A DNA stretch of 64,000 bases from the NCBI GenBank assembly GCA_963806015.1, contig CAWDWM010000005.1:310001-374000 (forward strand), read 5' to 3'. Shown here piece after piece: positions 25,659 through 33,568 of this stretch. This DNA comes from JAOPZW01 sp963806015 (GTDB taxonomy: Bacteria; Actinomycetota; Thermoleophilia; Solirubrobacterales; Solirubrobacteraceae). A model generated the notes under the pieces. It did no database searches and was not told the DNA's origin. It saw only the letters and a program-made list of their open reading frames with translations. Numbering within the stretch: position 1 is the first letter of the stretch; the number at the start of each line of letters is the position of its first letter. The position numbers were made by a program, and so were the translations under genes.

Positions 25659-25672
25659 TGAATGTCCATTCA
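25659..25672. promoter_or_regulatory. Palindrome TGAATG-tc-CATTCA upstream of the pot operon, possible TetR operator
   Basis: A perfect 6-2-6 inverted repeat lies 84 bp upstream of the potD start and about 44 bp upstream of its -35 box. It also overlaps the stop codon of the oxidoreductase gene at 25670. Its size fits a TetR-family operator; the TetR-hotdog protein encoded at the end of the pot operon is a candidate binder. No factor assignment can be made from sequence alone. Confidence 0.4.
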
Positions 25673-27343
25673 ACCCCGGACGGCCGCGACGGGATGGCGC
25701 AAGCGCGCGCGGGTGCGCTCCGCGCGCAGGTCGCGCAGCGCGCGGTGCGCGGCGTTGTGGCCCGAGGCGGCGATGACTCCGCCGCCCGGATGGGTGCCCG
25801 CCCCGCACAGGTACAGCCCGTGCACGGGCGTCGCGTAGCGCGCGAGGTCCGGCGTGGGGCGCATGAAGGCCATCTGGTCGAGACCCTGCTCGCCCTGGAA
25901 GATGGAGCCTCCCTCCAGGCCGAAGATCCGTTCGAGATCGGGCGGCGCCAGCACCTCGTAGTGCAGGATCGCGTCGGGGACGTTGGGCGCGTGCTGGGCC
26001 AGCAGCGAGAAGCAGCGCTGCGCGTAGGCCTCGCGGGCGCCGTCGGGCCAGTCCTCGGCGGCGTGCGGCCCGAACTGGGTGAACATCGTCAGCACGGTGG
26101 TGCCGTCGTCGGTCAGCGACGGGTCGACCGCCGTGGGGACCTCGACCTCGATGTACGGGCCCTCCGCGGGCACGCCGCGCTGGGCGTCCTGCCATGCGCG
26201 CTCGAGGTAGGGGATCGACGGGCAGATGGCCACGCTGGCGTGCAGCAGCTGCTCGCTGACGCCGTCGGGCGCGTTGACGTAGCGCGGCGGCTCGGAGAGG
26301 ACGGCGTTGATCTTCACCGACGCGCCGCGCGTGCGGTAGCGGCGCATGTCCTGGGCGACCTCGTCGGGGAAGTGCTCGGCCCCCACGAGGTCGAGCACGG
26401 TGCGCTTGGGATGCGCGCCGGCCATGACCAGCGGCGCGCTCAGCGTCTCGCCGCTGACGAGCGTCACTCCGGTGACGCGCCCGCCCTCGACGTCGATCGA
26501 GGCCACCGGCGCGCTCGTGCGCACGGTCGCTCCGGCGGCGCGCGCACTGGCGGCGATCGCCTCGGAGATCGCGCCCATGCCGCCGCGCACGTGGCCCCAG
26601 GCGCCCTGCACGCCGTCGACCTCGCCCAGCGCGTGGTGCAGCAGGTTGTAGGCGGTGCCCGGCGTGTACGGACCGGCCCACACGCCGACGACCCCGCTGG
26701 AGGCGTAGGCGCCCTTGAGCTCGTCAGTCTCGAAGTGGTCGTCGAGCAGGTCGCCGACCGACATCGTCATGAGCCGGAAGATGTCGGTGAGATCGCGGCG
26801 GCTCATGCCCGCCGCGCGGCCGGCCTCGCGCAGCAGCTCGAAGACGTCGCCCGGGCGCTTGGAGCCCGCCGCCGGCGGGGGGCGCAGCATCAGCGGCTTG
26901 AGGAAGAGCGCCGCCTTCTCGAACAGCGCGTTGAACGGCGCGAGCGCGTCGGCGTCCTTGCGCGAGACCCGCGCGACCTGCTCGTAGGTGACCTTGTCGT
27001 CGTTGGGCAGCAGCATCGGGCGCCCGCCGGCGGCGAAGGTCGCGAACTCGGGGTCCAGCGGGATCGGGTCATAGCCGAACTTCGTGAGCTCGAGGTCGGC
27101 GACGACCTTGGGCTGCAGCATCGAGACCACGTAGGAGGCGCGCGAGACGCGCTGCCCCGGCCACAGCTCCTCGGTCACGCACGCGCCACCGACGAGCTCG
27201 CGCGCCTCCAGGGCGCACACGCGCAGCCCCGCGCGGGCCAGGTAGGCGGCCGCGGTGAGCCCGTTGTGGCCGGCGCCGACGACGATCGCGTGATAAGACC
27301 CACCCACCCCGCTGCCGTTGCCGTTGCCGTTGAGCGCGGTCAT
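25670..27343 (-). CDS. PYROXD2/CrtI-like FAD-dependent oxidoreductase (paralogue 2)
   Basis: The 557-aa protein carries an N-terminal FAD motif (AIVVGAGHNGLTAAAYLARA), LEARELVGGACVTEE, and the C-terminal flavin motif LYLCGAGTHPGGGVIAASGH. It is clearly related to the 14732-16336 protein, sharing GGSIFQGEQGLDQM and the WGHVRGGMGAISEAIA block. An Asn/Gly-rich N-terminal leader (GNGNGSGVGG) precedes the fold. ATG 27343 overlaps the Rieske gene stop by 4 bp, so the two act together, probably oxygenase followed by flavin oxidation. Confidence 0.85.
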   Translation of the reverse strand: MTALNGNGNGSGVGGSYHAIVVGAGHNGLTAAAYLARAGLRVCALEARELVGGACVTEELWPGQRVSRASYVVSMLQPKVVADLELTKFGYDPIPLDPEFATFAAGGRPMLLPNDDKVTYEQVARVSRKDADALAPFNALFEKAALFLKPLMLRPPPAAGSKRPGDVFELLREAGRAAGMSRRDLTDIFRLMTMSVGDLLDDHFETDELKGAYASSGVVGVWAGPYTPGTAYNLLHHALGEVDGVQGAWGHVRGGMGAISEAIAASARAAGATVRTSAPVASIDVEGGRVTGVTLVSGETLSAPLVMAGAHPKRTVLDLVGAEHFPDEVAQDMRRYRTRGASVKINAVLSEPPRYVNAPDGVSEQLLHASVAICPSIPYLERAWQDAQRGVPAEGPYIEVEVPTAVDPSLTDDGTTVLTMFTQFGPHAAEDWPDGAREAYAQRCFSLLAQHAPNVPDAILHYEVLAPPDLERIFGLEGGSIFQGEQGLDQMAFMRPTPDLARYATPVHGLYLCGAGTHPGGGVIAASGHNAAHRALRDLRAERTRARLRHPVAAVRG

Positions 27344-28515
27344 GACCCCACCTCCACGGCGCCCGCGAGCGCCTCCATGTAGCGGTCGGCCACCATCACG
27401 TCGAACTCGTGGACGTCGAACTCCTCGCTCGTGTAGCGGCCGGGCTCGAAGCCGCGCGAGGCCATCCCCTTCTGGGTGATCTCGCACACGTGCCAGTCCT
27501 CGCGGTTGACCTGGTCCCAGAAGCCGACCGCGTCGGACGGGTCGAAGTCCGGCGCCTGCATCGTCGCGGGCTCGAAGAACCACTCGCACACGACGTCCGT
27601 GCGGTTGAACGCGCGCGGCCACAGCGTGTGGAGCATCACGTAGTCGGGGTGCAGCGAGATGAGCGTGTTGGGGAAGAGCAGGTAGTAGACGACCGAGCGC
27701 TGGTCGTCCTCGGTGAGCCCGGCGATCGCCGGCCGCCTGTGCCCGCCGTCGCGACCCATCGTGGCCGCGCCTTCGCGCAGGGTCATCGAGCCGCCGCACC
27801 ACGCGCCGGCGCCGGTCAGCGTCTCGCCCGAGAGGTAGTGGCTGAGCTGGTTGAGCTCGGGATGGACGCCGGGACAGTGCAGGCACTCGCTGTAGTTCTC
27901 GGCGATCGCCTTCCAGTTGGCGTCGACGCTGTAGACGATGCGCTGCGCGCGGCGCAGGCCGCCGAGCCGGTAGCGCGCCAGGGCGGGCGCCATGTCGCCG
28001 ACGTGCTCGTCGGGCTCGGGCGCGGTGCCCGACAGGTCGATCAGGACGACGCCCTCGACGACGGCCACGCGCACGCGACGCAGCCCGTAGCACTGCGGGT
28101 CGAAGCCCTCGATCTCGTCGGTGTGCGGCGCGCTGCGCAGCGAGCCGTCGAAGCCGTAGGACCAGGCGTGGTACGGGCACTGCACGCGCGGGAGCCGGCC
28201 CTCGGGCTCCTGGACGATGCGCGCGCCGCGGTGGCGGCAGGTGTTCAGGAAGGCATGGGGCACGCCGTCGTCGTCGGCGACGACGAAGACGCTCTCGCGG
28301 CCGAGCTCGACCATGAGGTAGTCGCCGCGCTCGCGGACCTGGTCGACGTGCCCGACGCCGATCCAGCCGCCCATGAAGACGTGCTCGACCTCCCAGTCGA
28401 GCACGCGCGGATCGATGAACGCCGCCTGTGGCAGCGCCGTGGCGCGCTCCAGCGGCTCGCGCGTGCGCTGAAGCTCGCCGATCGACAGGGGCAGCGTCTC
28501 GTGGGCCACCGACAT
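27340..28515 (-). CDS. Rieske [2Fe-2S] aromatic-ring/amine-type oxygenase alpha subunit
   Basis: The 391-aa protein has a Rieske centre C93-x-H95 and C113-x2-H116 (TCRHRG, CPYHAWSYG) and a mononuclear iron site ENYSECLHCPGVHPEL with H213 and H218. This layout matches Rieske oxygenases of the GbcA/CntA group (glycine betaine and carnitine demethylation or cleavage) as well as ring-hydroxylating enzymes. A ferredoxin reductase partner is not adjacent. ATG 28515 follows a clean AGGAGAGG site, and a promoter with an operator-like repeat lies just upstream. Confidence 0.87.
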   Translation of the reverse strand: MSVAHETLPLSIGELQRTREPLERATALPQAAFIDPRVLDWEVEHVFMGGWIGVGHVDQVRERGDYLMVELGRESVFVVADDDGVPHAFLNTCRHRGARIVQEPEGRLPRVQCPYHAWSYGFDGSLRSAPHTDEIEGFDPQCYGLRRVRVAVVEGVVLIDLSGTAPEPDEHVGDMAPALARYRLGGLRRAQRIVYSVDANWKAIAENYSECLHCPGVHPELNQLSHYLSGETLTGAGAWCGGSMTLREGAATMGRDGGHRRPAIAGLTEDDQRSVVYYLLFPNTLISLHPDYVMLHTLWPRAFNRTDVVCEWFFEPATMQAPDFDPSDAVGFWDQVNREDWHVCEITQKGMASRGFEPGRYTSEEFDVHEFDVMVADRYMEALAGAVEVGS

Positions 28516-28556
28516 GCTCGGACCTCTCCTCGAAAATCGTCCTGCGGGCCGAGCGC

Positions 28557-28593
28557 AGCCTACCATCGTCCTGGTCATGTGCCAAGTCGCACA
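28557..28593 (-). promoter_or_regulatory. Promoter and overlapping inverted repeat of the Rieske operon
   Basis: TTGGCA (28580-28585) and TAGGCT (28557-28562) are spaced by exactly 17 bp on the minus strand. The perfect inverted repeat TGTGC-N6-GCACA (28578-28593) covers the -35 box, an arrangement suited to repression. The leader is about 35 nt and contains the AGGAGAGG ribosome-binding site. Confidence 0.6.
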
Positions 28594-28662
28594 AGTTATG
28601 GCGCTCCCCACGACTCCGCGGGCTCGACGGGACCGAGGGCACCGCCACACGCTCGCGCTCCC

Positions 28663-29166
28663 CTACCTCCCCGCGAAGCGCGACAGGTACAGCCACGTCG
28701 GGCGGAAGCCGCGGCGCTCGTAGAGCCGGATCGCGTCGACGTTGCCGGGCAGCACGCCGAGGACGAGGTCATCGACTCCGAGCGCGGCGAGCTCGCGCTC
28801 GACGGCGTCCATCAACGCGCCGCCGATGCCCTCCCCGCGGCGTCCCTCGACGACCCCGAGCGACTCGAGCTCGCCGATCCGCGGCCCCGTCTGCCAGGTG
28901 TCGGGGACGCACGTGTCCTGCACGGCGCTGACGTGGGCCAGCGCGTAGCCGACGAGATCGTCGCCGTCGCGCGCGAGCAGCAGCAGCGCGTCGGGCTTGG
29001 CGAGCAACGCTTCATAGAGCGGGCGCTCGTGCGCCCACGTCTCGGCATCGCTCACGTAGGGCGCCAGCTCGGGCATCGAGGCGGCGTGGGCGTGGTGGAC
29101 GGCGACCCACAGCGGCTCGAGCGAGTCGATGTCCTCGATCGAGCCCCTGACGATGCTCAGAGCCAA
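28663..29166 (-). CDS. GNAT-family N-acetyltransferase
   Basis: The 167-aa protein has a GNAT core: VRGSIEDIDSLEPLWVAVHH, DDLVGYALAHVS, the CoA-binding SLGVVEGRRGEGIGGALMDA, and AIRLYERRGFRPTWLYLSR. It resembles Rim/PAT-like acetyltransferases with unknown acceptor. TTG 29166 is chosen because it overlaps the corA stop and begins a few residues before the fold; a longer ATG start would run deep into corA. Likely co-transcribed with corA. Confidence 0.75.
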   Translation of the reverse strand: MALSIVRGSIEDIDSLEPLWVAVHHAHAASMPELAPYVSDAETWAHERPLYEALLAKPDALLLLARDGDDLVGYALAHVSAVQDTCVPDTWQTGPRIGELESLGVVEGRRGEGIGGALMDAVERELAALGVDDLVLGVLPGNVDAIRLYERRGFRPTWLYLSRFAGR

Positions 29167-30269
29167 CCGGTGTGCTTGAACTTGCGGTAGAGGACCGCGC
29201 AGATGAGCAGCACCACGGCCACGACCAGTGGATAGCCGTAGGTCCACTGCAGCTCGGGCATGTGCCTGAAGTTCATGCCGTAGAGGCCGAAGACCATCGT
29301 CGGGACGGCGATGATCGCCACCCAGGCCGAGATGCGGCGCATGTCCTGGTTGTCGCGCATGGTGATCTGCGCGACGTTGGCCTGCAGCGCGTTGGTGAGC
29401 AGCTCGTCGAAGCCGGCGATCCGCTCGGCGTCGCGCAGGAGGTGGTCGTGGACGTCGCGGAAGTACTCCTCGGTGCGCGGGTCGAGAGGCAGCCCGGCCT
29501 GCTTCGAGGACAGCCGCTGCATCGGCGCGATCAACGGGGTGACCGCGCGGCGGAACTCGAGCACCTCGCGCTTGAGGCGGTAAATCCGCTCGGCGGGGTT
29601 GGAGCTCGCGCCCGAGAACACCTCGGCCTCGACCTCCTCGACGTCGACCGCGATCCCGTCGATGACGGCCAGGTAGTCATCGACGATGCGGTCGGCGATG
29701 GCGTAGAGCACCGAGCTGGGGCCGATCCCGAGCAGGTCGGGGTGCGCCTCGAGGTCCAGGCGCACGTCGTGCAGCGGGCTCCCCTCGCCGTGGCGGACCG
29801 TGACCACGAAGCGCTCGCCCAGGAAGACCATGACCTCGCCGATCTCGATGAGCTCGTCGCTGTCGACGTACCGGGCGGTCTTGAGCACCACGAACAGGGT
29901 GTCGCCGCCGTGGACCTCGAGCTTGGCGCGCTGGTGGGCGTGGACGGCGTCCTCGACGGCCAGCGGGTGCAGCTCGAAGTGCTCGCCCACCGCCTCGACC
30001 ACGCCCGGGCTCGGGTCGTGCAGGCCGATCCAGACGAAGCCGTGCAGGCAGGCGTCGGCCTTGCGCAACGCAGACTCGAGCTCGATGCGCCCACCCAGGC
30101 GCTCGCCGCCCTCGTAGAGGCCGCAGTCGACGACCGCCGACGCGATCTCCTCCGGGCTCAGGGGCGCCTGGGTCGGAGCGTGCACCGTCGTGGCGCCGTT
30201 GCCGGTGGCGCCGCGACGCACCGGGATGCGTCTGGGGAGCGGAAACCAAGACGAGCCCTGCGAAGGCAC
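29157..30269 (-). CDS. corA: CorA-family magnesium/cobalt transporter
   Basis: The 370-aa protein has a long cytosolic alpha/beta domain (FVWIGLHDPSPGVVEAVGEH, HPLAVEDAVHAHQRAKLE), long helices, and two C-terminal transmembrane helices around the selectivity motif YGMNF (VFGLYGMNFRHMPELQWTYG). It forms homopentameric Mg2+ channels in the membrane. An unusual Arg/Gly-rich N-terminal stretch of about 30 residues precedes the domain; a later start cannot be excluded. Divergent from the sensor kinase gene 32 bp away. Confidence 0.9.
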   Translation of the reverse strand: MPSQGSSWFPLPRRIPVRRGATGNGATTVHAPTQAPLSPEEIASAVVDCGLYEGGERLGGRIELESALRKADACLHGFVWIGLHDPSPGVVEAVGEHFELHPLAVEDAVHAHQRAKLEVHGGDTLFVVLKTARYVDSDELIEIGEVMVFLGERFVVTVRHGEGSPLHDVRLDLEAHPDLLGIGPSSVLYAIADRIVDDYLAVIDGIAVDVEEVEAEVFSGASSNPAERIYRLKREVLEFRRAVTPLIAPMQRLSSKQAGLPLDPRTEEYFRDVHDHLLRDAERIAGFDELLTNALQANVAQITMRDNQDMRRISAWVAIIAVPTMVFGLYGMNFRHMPELQWTYGYPLVVAVVLLICAVLYRKFKHTGWL

Positions 30270-30301
30270 GCCGCAAGCGTACCCCGGACTACGCTTGATC
30301 C

Positions 30302-31696
30302 GTGCACGATCGGCTACGGCTCACGGCGGGCGCGGAAGGGCGCTCGCCCGCCGTCGGCGCCGCCGTCGCGCTGCTCGCGGTGGCGGCCACCACCGCGCTG
30401 ATCTACCCGCTGGCCCAGATCGCCCCGGTGGTCGCCCTCGGCGTAGTCTACCTCGTGGCCGTGCTGCTCGTCTCCTCGGTGTGGGGCGGCTGGCTGGGAG
30501 CGGCGACGGCGCTGGCCAGCGCGCTCGCGTTCAACTTCTTCCACATCCCGCCCACGGGTCGCTTCACCATCTCCGAGGGCGAGAACTGGGTCGCCCTCGC
30601 CGTCTTCTTCATCGCCGCCCTCGTGGCCAGCACCCTGGCCGAGCGCACGCGGCACCGCACGCGCGAGGCGCACGAGCGCCGCCAGGAGGCCGACCTGGCC
30701 GCTGAGATGGCGCGGCTGCTGCTGCGCGGCGCGAGCCTCGACGAGGCGCTGCCCACCGTCGCGCAGCGCCTCGCCCACGCGCTCGAGCTGTCGTCGGCCG
30801 CGATCGAGCTGCGCGCCGTGGCCGGCGACGAGCGCCGCGTCGCCCTGGTGCTGGGCGACCCCCCGTTGGGCACGCTGCTGGTGCCCGCGGGAATCGAGCC
30901 CGCCGTCCTCGAGCGCCTGCGCGAGCGCGTCGTCCCGGCCCTCGACGCCATCCTCGGCGCGGCGATCGAGCGCGACACCTTGCAGCGCGAGGTGGTCGAG
31001 ACCGCGGCGCTGCGGCGCTCCGACGTGCTCAAGACCGCGCTGCTGCGCGCCGTCTCGCACGACCTGCGCTCGCCACTGACGGCGATCCTCACGGCCGCCG
31101 GCGCGCTCGACTCGAGCTCGCTGTCGCCGACCGAGCACCGCGAGCTGGTGGCCGACATCGCCGGCGAGGCGGGACGGCTCTCGCGCCTCGTCGACAACCT
31201 GCTCGACATGTCGCGCCTGGAGGCGCGCACCGCCGAGCCGCGCGTGGAGTGGTGCTCGGTCGAGGAGGTGATCCTGGCCGCCGTCGACGACGTCGCGCTG
31301 CCGCCCGGGACGTTCGCACTGGCGATCGCCCCCGACCTGCCGCTCATCCGCGCCGACGCAGCGCAGCTCGAGCGCGCGTTCGCCAACCTGCTGGAGAACT
31401 CGGCGCGCTACTGGGGCGGCCATCCGGTCTCGGTGCGCGCCCGCGCGGTCGGCTCGCGGATCCTGGTGCGCATCGTCGACCGCGGGCCCGGCGTGCCCGC
31501 CGCCGAGCAGGAGCGGATCTTCCAGGCCTTTCACCGAGCGCCGGGCGATCCCGACGGCCATCGTGGATCGGGGCTGGGGCTGGCCATCGTGCGGGGGTTC
31601 ATCGAGGCCAACGGCGGGCATGTGTGGGTGGAGTCGCTCCCGGGCCAGGGCGCGACCTTCGTCGTCGAGCTGCCGGTGGAGGAGACGGCCGCATGA
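30302..31696 (+). CDS. kdpD: KdpD C-terminal-type sensor histidine kinase (DUF4118-GAF-HisKA-HATPase)
   Basis: The 464-aa protein matches only the second half of KdpD. It has several membrane helices (ALGVVYLVAVLLVSSVWGG, FNFFHIPPTGRFTI) typical of DUF4118, a GAF-like linker, HisKA with SHDLRSPLTAI (His about residue 252), and an HATPase with the N-box ANLLENSARY, DRGPGVP and RGSGLGLAIV. The N-terminal KdpD and Usp domains are missing here but encoded separately at 39803-40969. The start is GTG 30302. Its ATGA overlaps kdpE, forming a two-component pair. Confidence 0.87.
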   Translation: MHDRLRLTAGAEGRSPAVGAAVALLAVAATTALIYPLAQIAPVVALGVVYLVAVLLVSSVWGGWLGAATALASALAFNFFHIPPTGRFTISEGENWVALAVFFIAALVASTLAERTRHRTREAHERRQEADLAAEMARLLLRGASLDEALPTVAQRLAHALELSSAAIELRAVAGDERRVALVLGDPPLGTLLVPAGIEPAVLERLRERVVPALDAILGAAIERDTLQREVVETAALRRSDVLKTALLRAVSHDLRSPLTAILTAAGALDSSSLSPTEHRELVADIAGEAGRLSRLVDNLLDMSRLEARTAEPRVEWCSVEEVILAAVDDVALPPGTFALAIAPDLPLIRADAAQLERAFANLLENSARYWGGHPVSVRARAVGSRILVRIVDRGPGVPAAEQERIFQAFHRAPGDPDGHRGSGLGLAIVRGFIEANGGHVWVESLPGQGATFVVELPVEETAA

Positions 31697-32373
31697 ACGA
31701 GCGACCGAGAGTGCTCGTGGTCGACGACGAGCGCCAGATCCTGCGCGCGCTGAAGGTCATCCTGCGCGAGGCCGGCTATGACGCCGTCGAGGCCACCACG
31801 GTGGAGGAGGCGCTCGATCGCGCCGCCGTTCGCCCGCCCGACGCCGCGATCATCGACCTGATGCTGCCCGACGGCAGCGGTGTGGAGCTGTGCCGTCAGC
31901 TGCGCGAGTGGACCTCGATGCCGATCATCGTGCTCAGCGCGGTCGGCGAGGAGGACGCCAAGGTGGAGGCGCTCGAAGCCGGGGCCGACGACTACGTGAC
32001 CAAGCCGTTCGGCCCGCGCGAGCTGGTGGCGAGGCTCGGGGCCGCGCTGCGGCGGGTGGGCGACGCGCCGGGCGAGCCCGCCATCGAGATCGACGGGCTG
32101 CTCGTCGACCTCAACGCCCGCGTGGTGCGCCGCAGGGGCGCGGAGGTCCACCTGACGCCGATCGAGTTCGACCTCCTGCGCGCGCTCGTGCGCCACCGCG
32201 GCCGCCTGCTGACCCACCGCGCCCTGCTGATCGAGGTCTGGGGCCCGCAGTACGGCGACGACACCCAGGTCCTGCGCGCTCACATCGCCAACCTGCGGCG
32301 CAAGATCGAACCTCCCGGCGAGCGGCGCTACATCCGCACCGAGCCGGGCGTGGGCTACCGGTTCGCCGGCTGA
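31693..32373 (+). CDS. kdpE: KdpE-type response regulator
   Basis: The 226-aa OmpR/PhoB-type regulator has a receiver domain (VLVVDDERQILRALKVIL; phospho-acceptor region AAIIDLMLPDGSG; TKPFG lysine) and a winged-helix DNA-binding domain (LTPIEFDLLRALVRHRGRLL, VLRAHIANLRRKIEP, GVGYRF). It overlaps the kdpD C-terminal gene by 4 bp. A KdpE-like box upstream of the kdpF operon at 34729 is the likely target. Confidence 0.9.
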   Translation: MNERPRVLVVDDERQILRALKVILREAGYDAVEATTVEEALDRAAVRPPDAAIIDLMLPDGSGVELCRQLREWTSMPIIVLSAVGEEDAKVEALEAGADDYVTKPFGPRELVARLGAALRRVGDAPGEPAIEIDGLLVDLNARVVRRRGAEVHLTPIEFDLLRALVRHRGRLLTHRALLIEVWGPQYGDDTQVLRAHIANLRRKIEPPGERRYIRTEPGVGYRFAG

Positions 32374-32386
32374 CACACCGGTGATC

Positions 32387-32404
32387 CATCAAACTGGATT
32401 GATG
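32387..32404. promoter_or_regulatory. ArsR-type operator CATCAA-N6-TTGATG
   Basis: A perfect 6-6-6 inverted repeat ends 5 bp before the GTG of the ArsR-ArsC fusion gene. Its layout (ATCAA-N6-TTGAT) is common for ArsR/SmtB repressors in actinobacteria and suggests autoregulation by the fusion protein's own HTH domain. Confidence 0.65.
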
Positions 32405-32408
32405 TATC

Positions 32409-33176
32409 GTGCCGAGCGTGGCTGCCGCCGGCCCGGGTCGGAGCGTCTCCCCGCCGAGCTTCCTGGCGCTCGCCGGCCATCCGTTGCGATGGCGAGTGCT
32501 CAGCGAGCTGGCGCGCAGCGATCGGCGGGTGCGCGAGCTCTGCGGGCTCGTCGGGGGCCCGCAGGCGTTGATCTCCTACCACCTCGGGCGCCTTCGAGCC
32601 GAGGGGCTGGTGGGCATGCACCGCAGCGCGGCCGACGGCCGCGAGGCCTATTACCGCCTCGACCTCGCGCGCTGCGGCGAGCTGCTGGGCGCGACCGGAG
32701 CGGCGCTGCATCCCGGGCTGGGACCGGCGCGCGGCGCGCGAGCCCGCCGGGAGCCCGTTCGCCTGCTCTTCCTGTGCACGGGCAACAGCGCGCGCTCGCA
32801 GATGGCCGAGGCGCTGGCCGAGCGGATCGGCGGCGGGTCGGTCGAGGCGTTCAGCGCCGGAAGCCACCCCAAGCCCCTGCATCCGAACGCTGTGCGGGTC
32901 ATGCGCGCCCGGGGCATCGATCTCTCCGACCGGCGCTCCAAGCACGTCAGCGAGTTCGCCACGTGGCGCGTCGACAGCGTGATCACCCTGTGCGACCGCG
33001 TACGCGAGGTGTGCCCTGAGCTTCCGGGCCACCCGGAGCTCATCCACTGGAGCATCCCCGACCCGGCGCGGGCGGGCGACACCGACGCGCTGACCTACCC
33101 CGCGTTCGAGCGCACGGCGAGCGAGCTCGCCCAGCGCATCCCCTTCCTTCTGGACCTCATCGAGGAGGCTGCTTGA
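32409..33176 (+). CDS. arsC: ArsR-type repressor fused to a low-molecular-weight PTPase-type arsenate reductase
   Basis: The 255-aa protein has an ArsR winged-helix domain (residues about 18-90: FLALAGHPLRWRVLSELARS, LISYHLGRLRAEGLV) joined to an ArsC/LMW-PTP domain from about residue 115. That domain has the P-loop CTGNSARS at 123-130 (C-x5-R-S) and the Asp loop SIPDPARAG. The reductase half would reduce arsenate and the HTH half would sense arsenite. The start is GTG 32409 behind an ArsR-like operator. It sits in a metal-resistance run with ChrA. Confidence 0.83.
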   Translation: MPSVAAAGPGRSVSPPSFLALAGHPLRWRVLSELARSDRRVRELCGLVGGPQALISYHLGRLRAEGLVGMHRSAADGREAYYRLDLARCGELLGATGAALHPGLGPARGARARREPVRLLFLCTGNSARSQMAEALAERIGGGSVEAFSAGSHPKPLHPNAVRVMRARGIDLSDRRSKHVSEFATWRVDSVITLCDRVREVCPELPGHPELIHWSIPDPARAGDTDALTYPAFERTASELAQRIPFLLDLIEEAA

Positions 33177-33178
33177 AC

Positions 33179-33559
33179 ATGCCCGAGGATCTCGCAAGCG
33201 TCCGCTACATGGTCGACGACGTCGGCGCGGCGATCGACTTCTACACGAGCCGGCTCGACTTCACGGTGGGCTTGAACGCAGCGCCCGCCTTCGCCGAGGT
33301 CTTCCGCGGCAGGCTGCGGTTGCTGCTCAGCGGACCGACCAGCTCGGCCGGGCGGCCGATGCCCGACGGCCGGACCCCCGCGCCGGGCGGCTGGAACCGC
33401 ATTCATCTCATCGTCGACGACATCGCGGCCGAGGTCGCGCGGCTGCGCGGAGCGGGGTTGACCTTCCGCAACGACATCGTCAGCGGCCCAGGCGGTCAGC
33501 AGATCCTGATCGACGACCCGTCCGGCAACGCGATCGAGCTCTTCCAACCGGCCACGTAG
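33179..33559 (+). CDS. VOC (glyoxalase/bleomycin-resistance) family protein
   Basis: The 126-aa single-VOC protein shows VRYMVDDVGAAIDFYTSRLD at the N-terminus and RNDIVSGPGGQQILIDDPSG with NAIELFQP at the end, the paired beta-alpha-beta halves of the family. Metal-ligand positions are not fully evident. It follows arsC with a shared GGAGG site; ATG 33179 is chosen, though a TTG at 33173 overlapping the arsC stop is possible. In arsenic loci, VOC proteins can act on organoarsenicals, but that role here is inference. Confidence 0.78.
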   Translation: MPEDLASVRYMVDDVGAAIDFYTSRLDFTVGLNAAPAFAEVFRGRLRLLLSGPTSSAGRPMPDGRTPAPGGWNRIHLIVDDIAAEVARLRGAGLTFRNDIVSGPGGQQILIDDPSGNAIELFQPAT

Positions 33560-33568
33560 AGCCGCACC

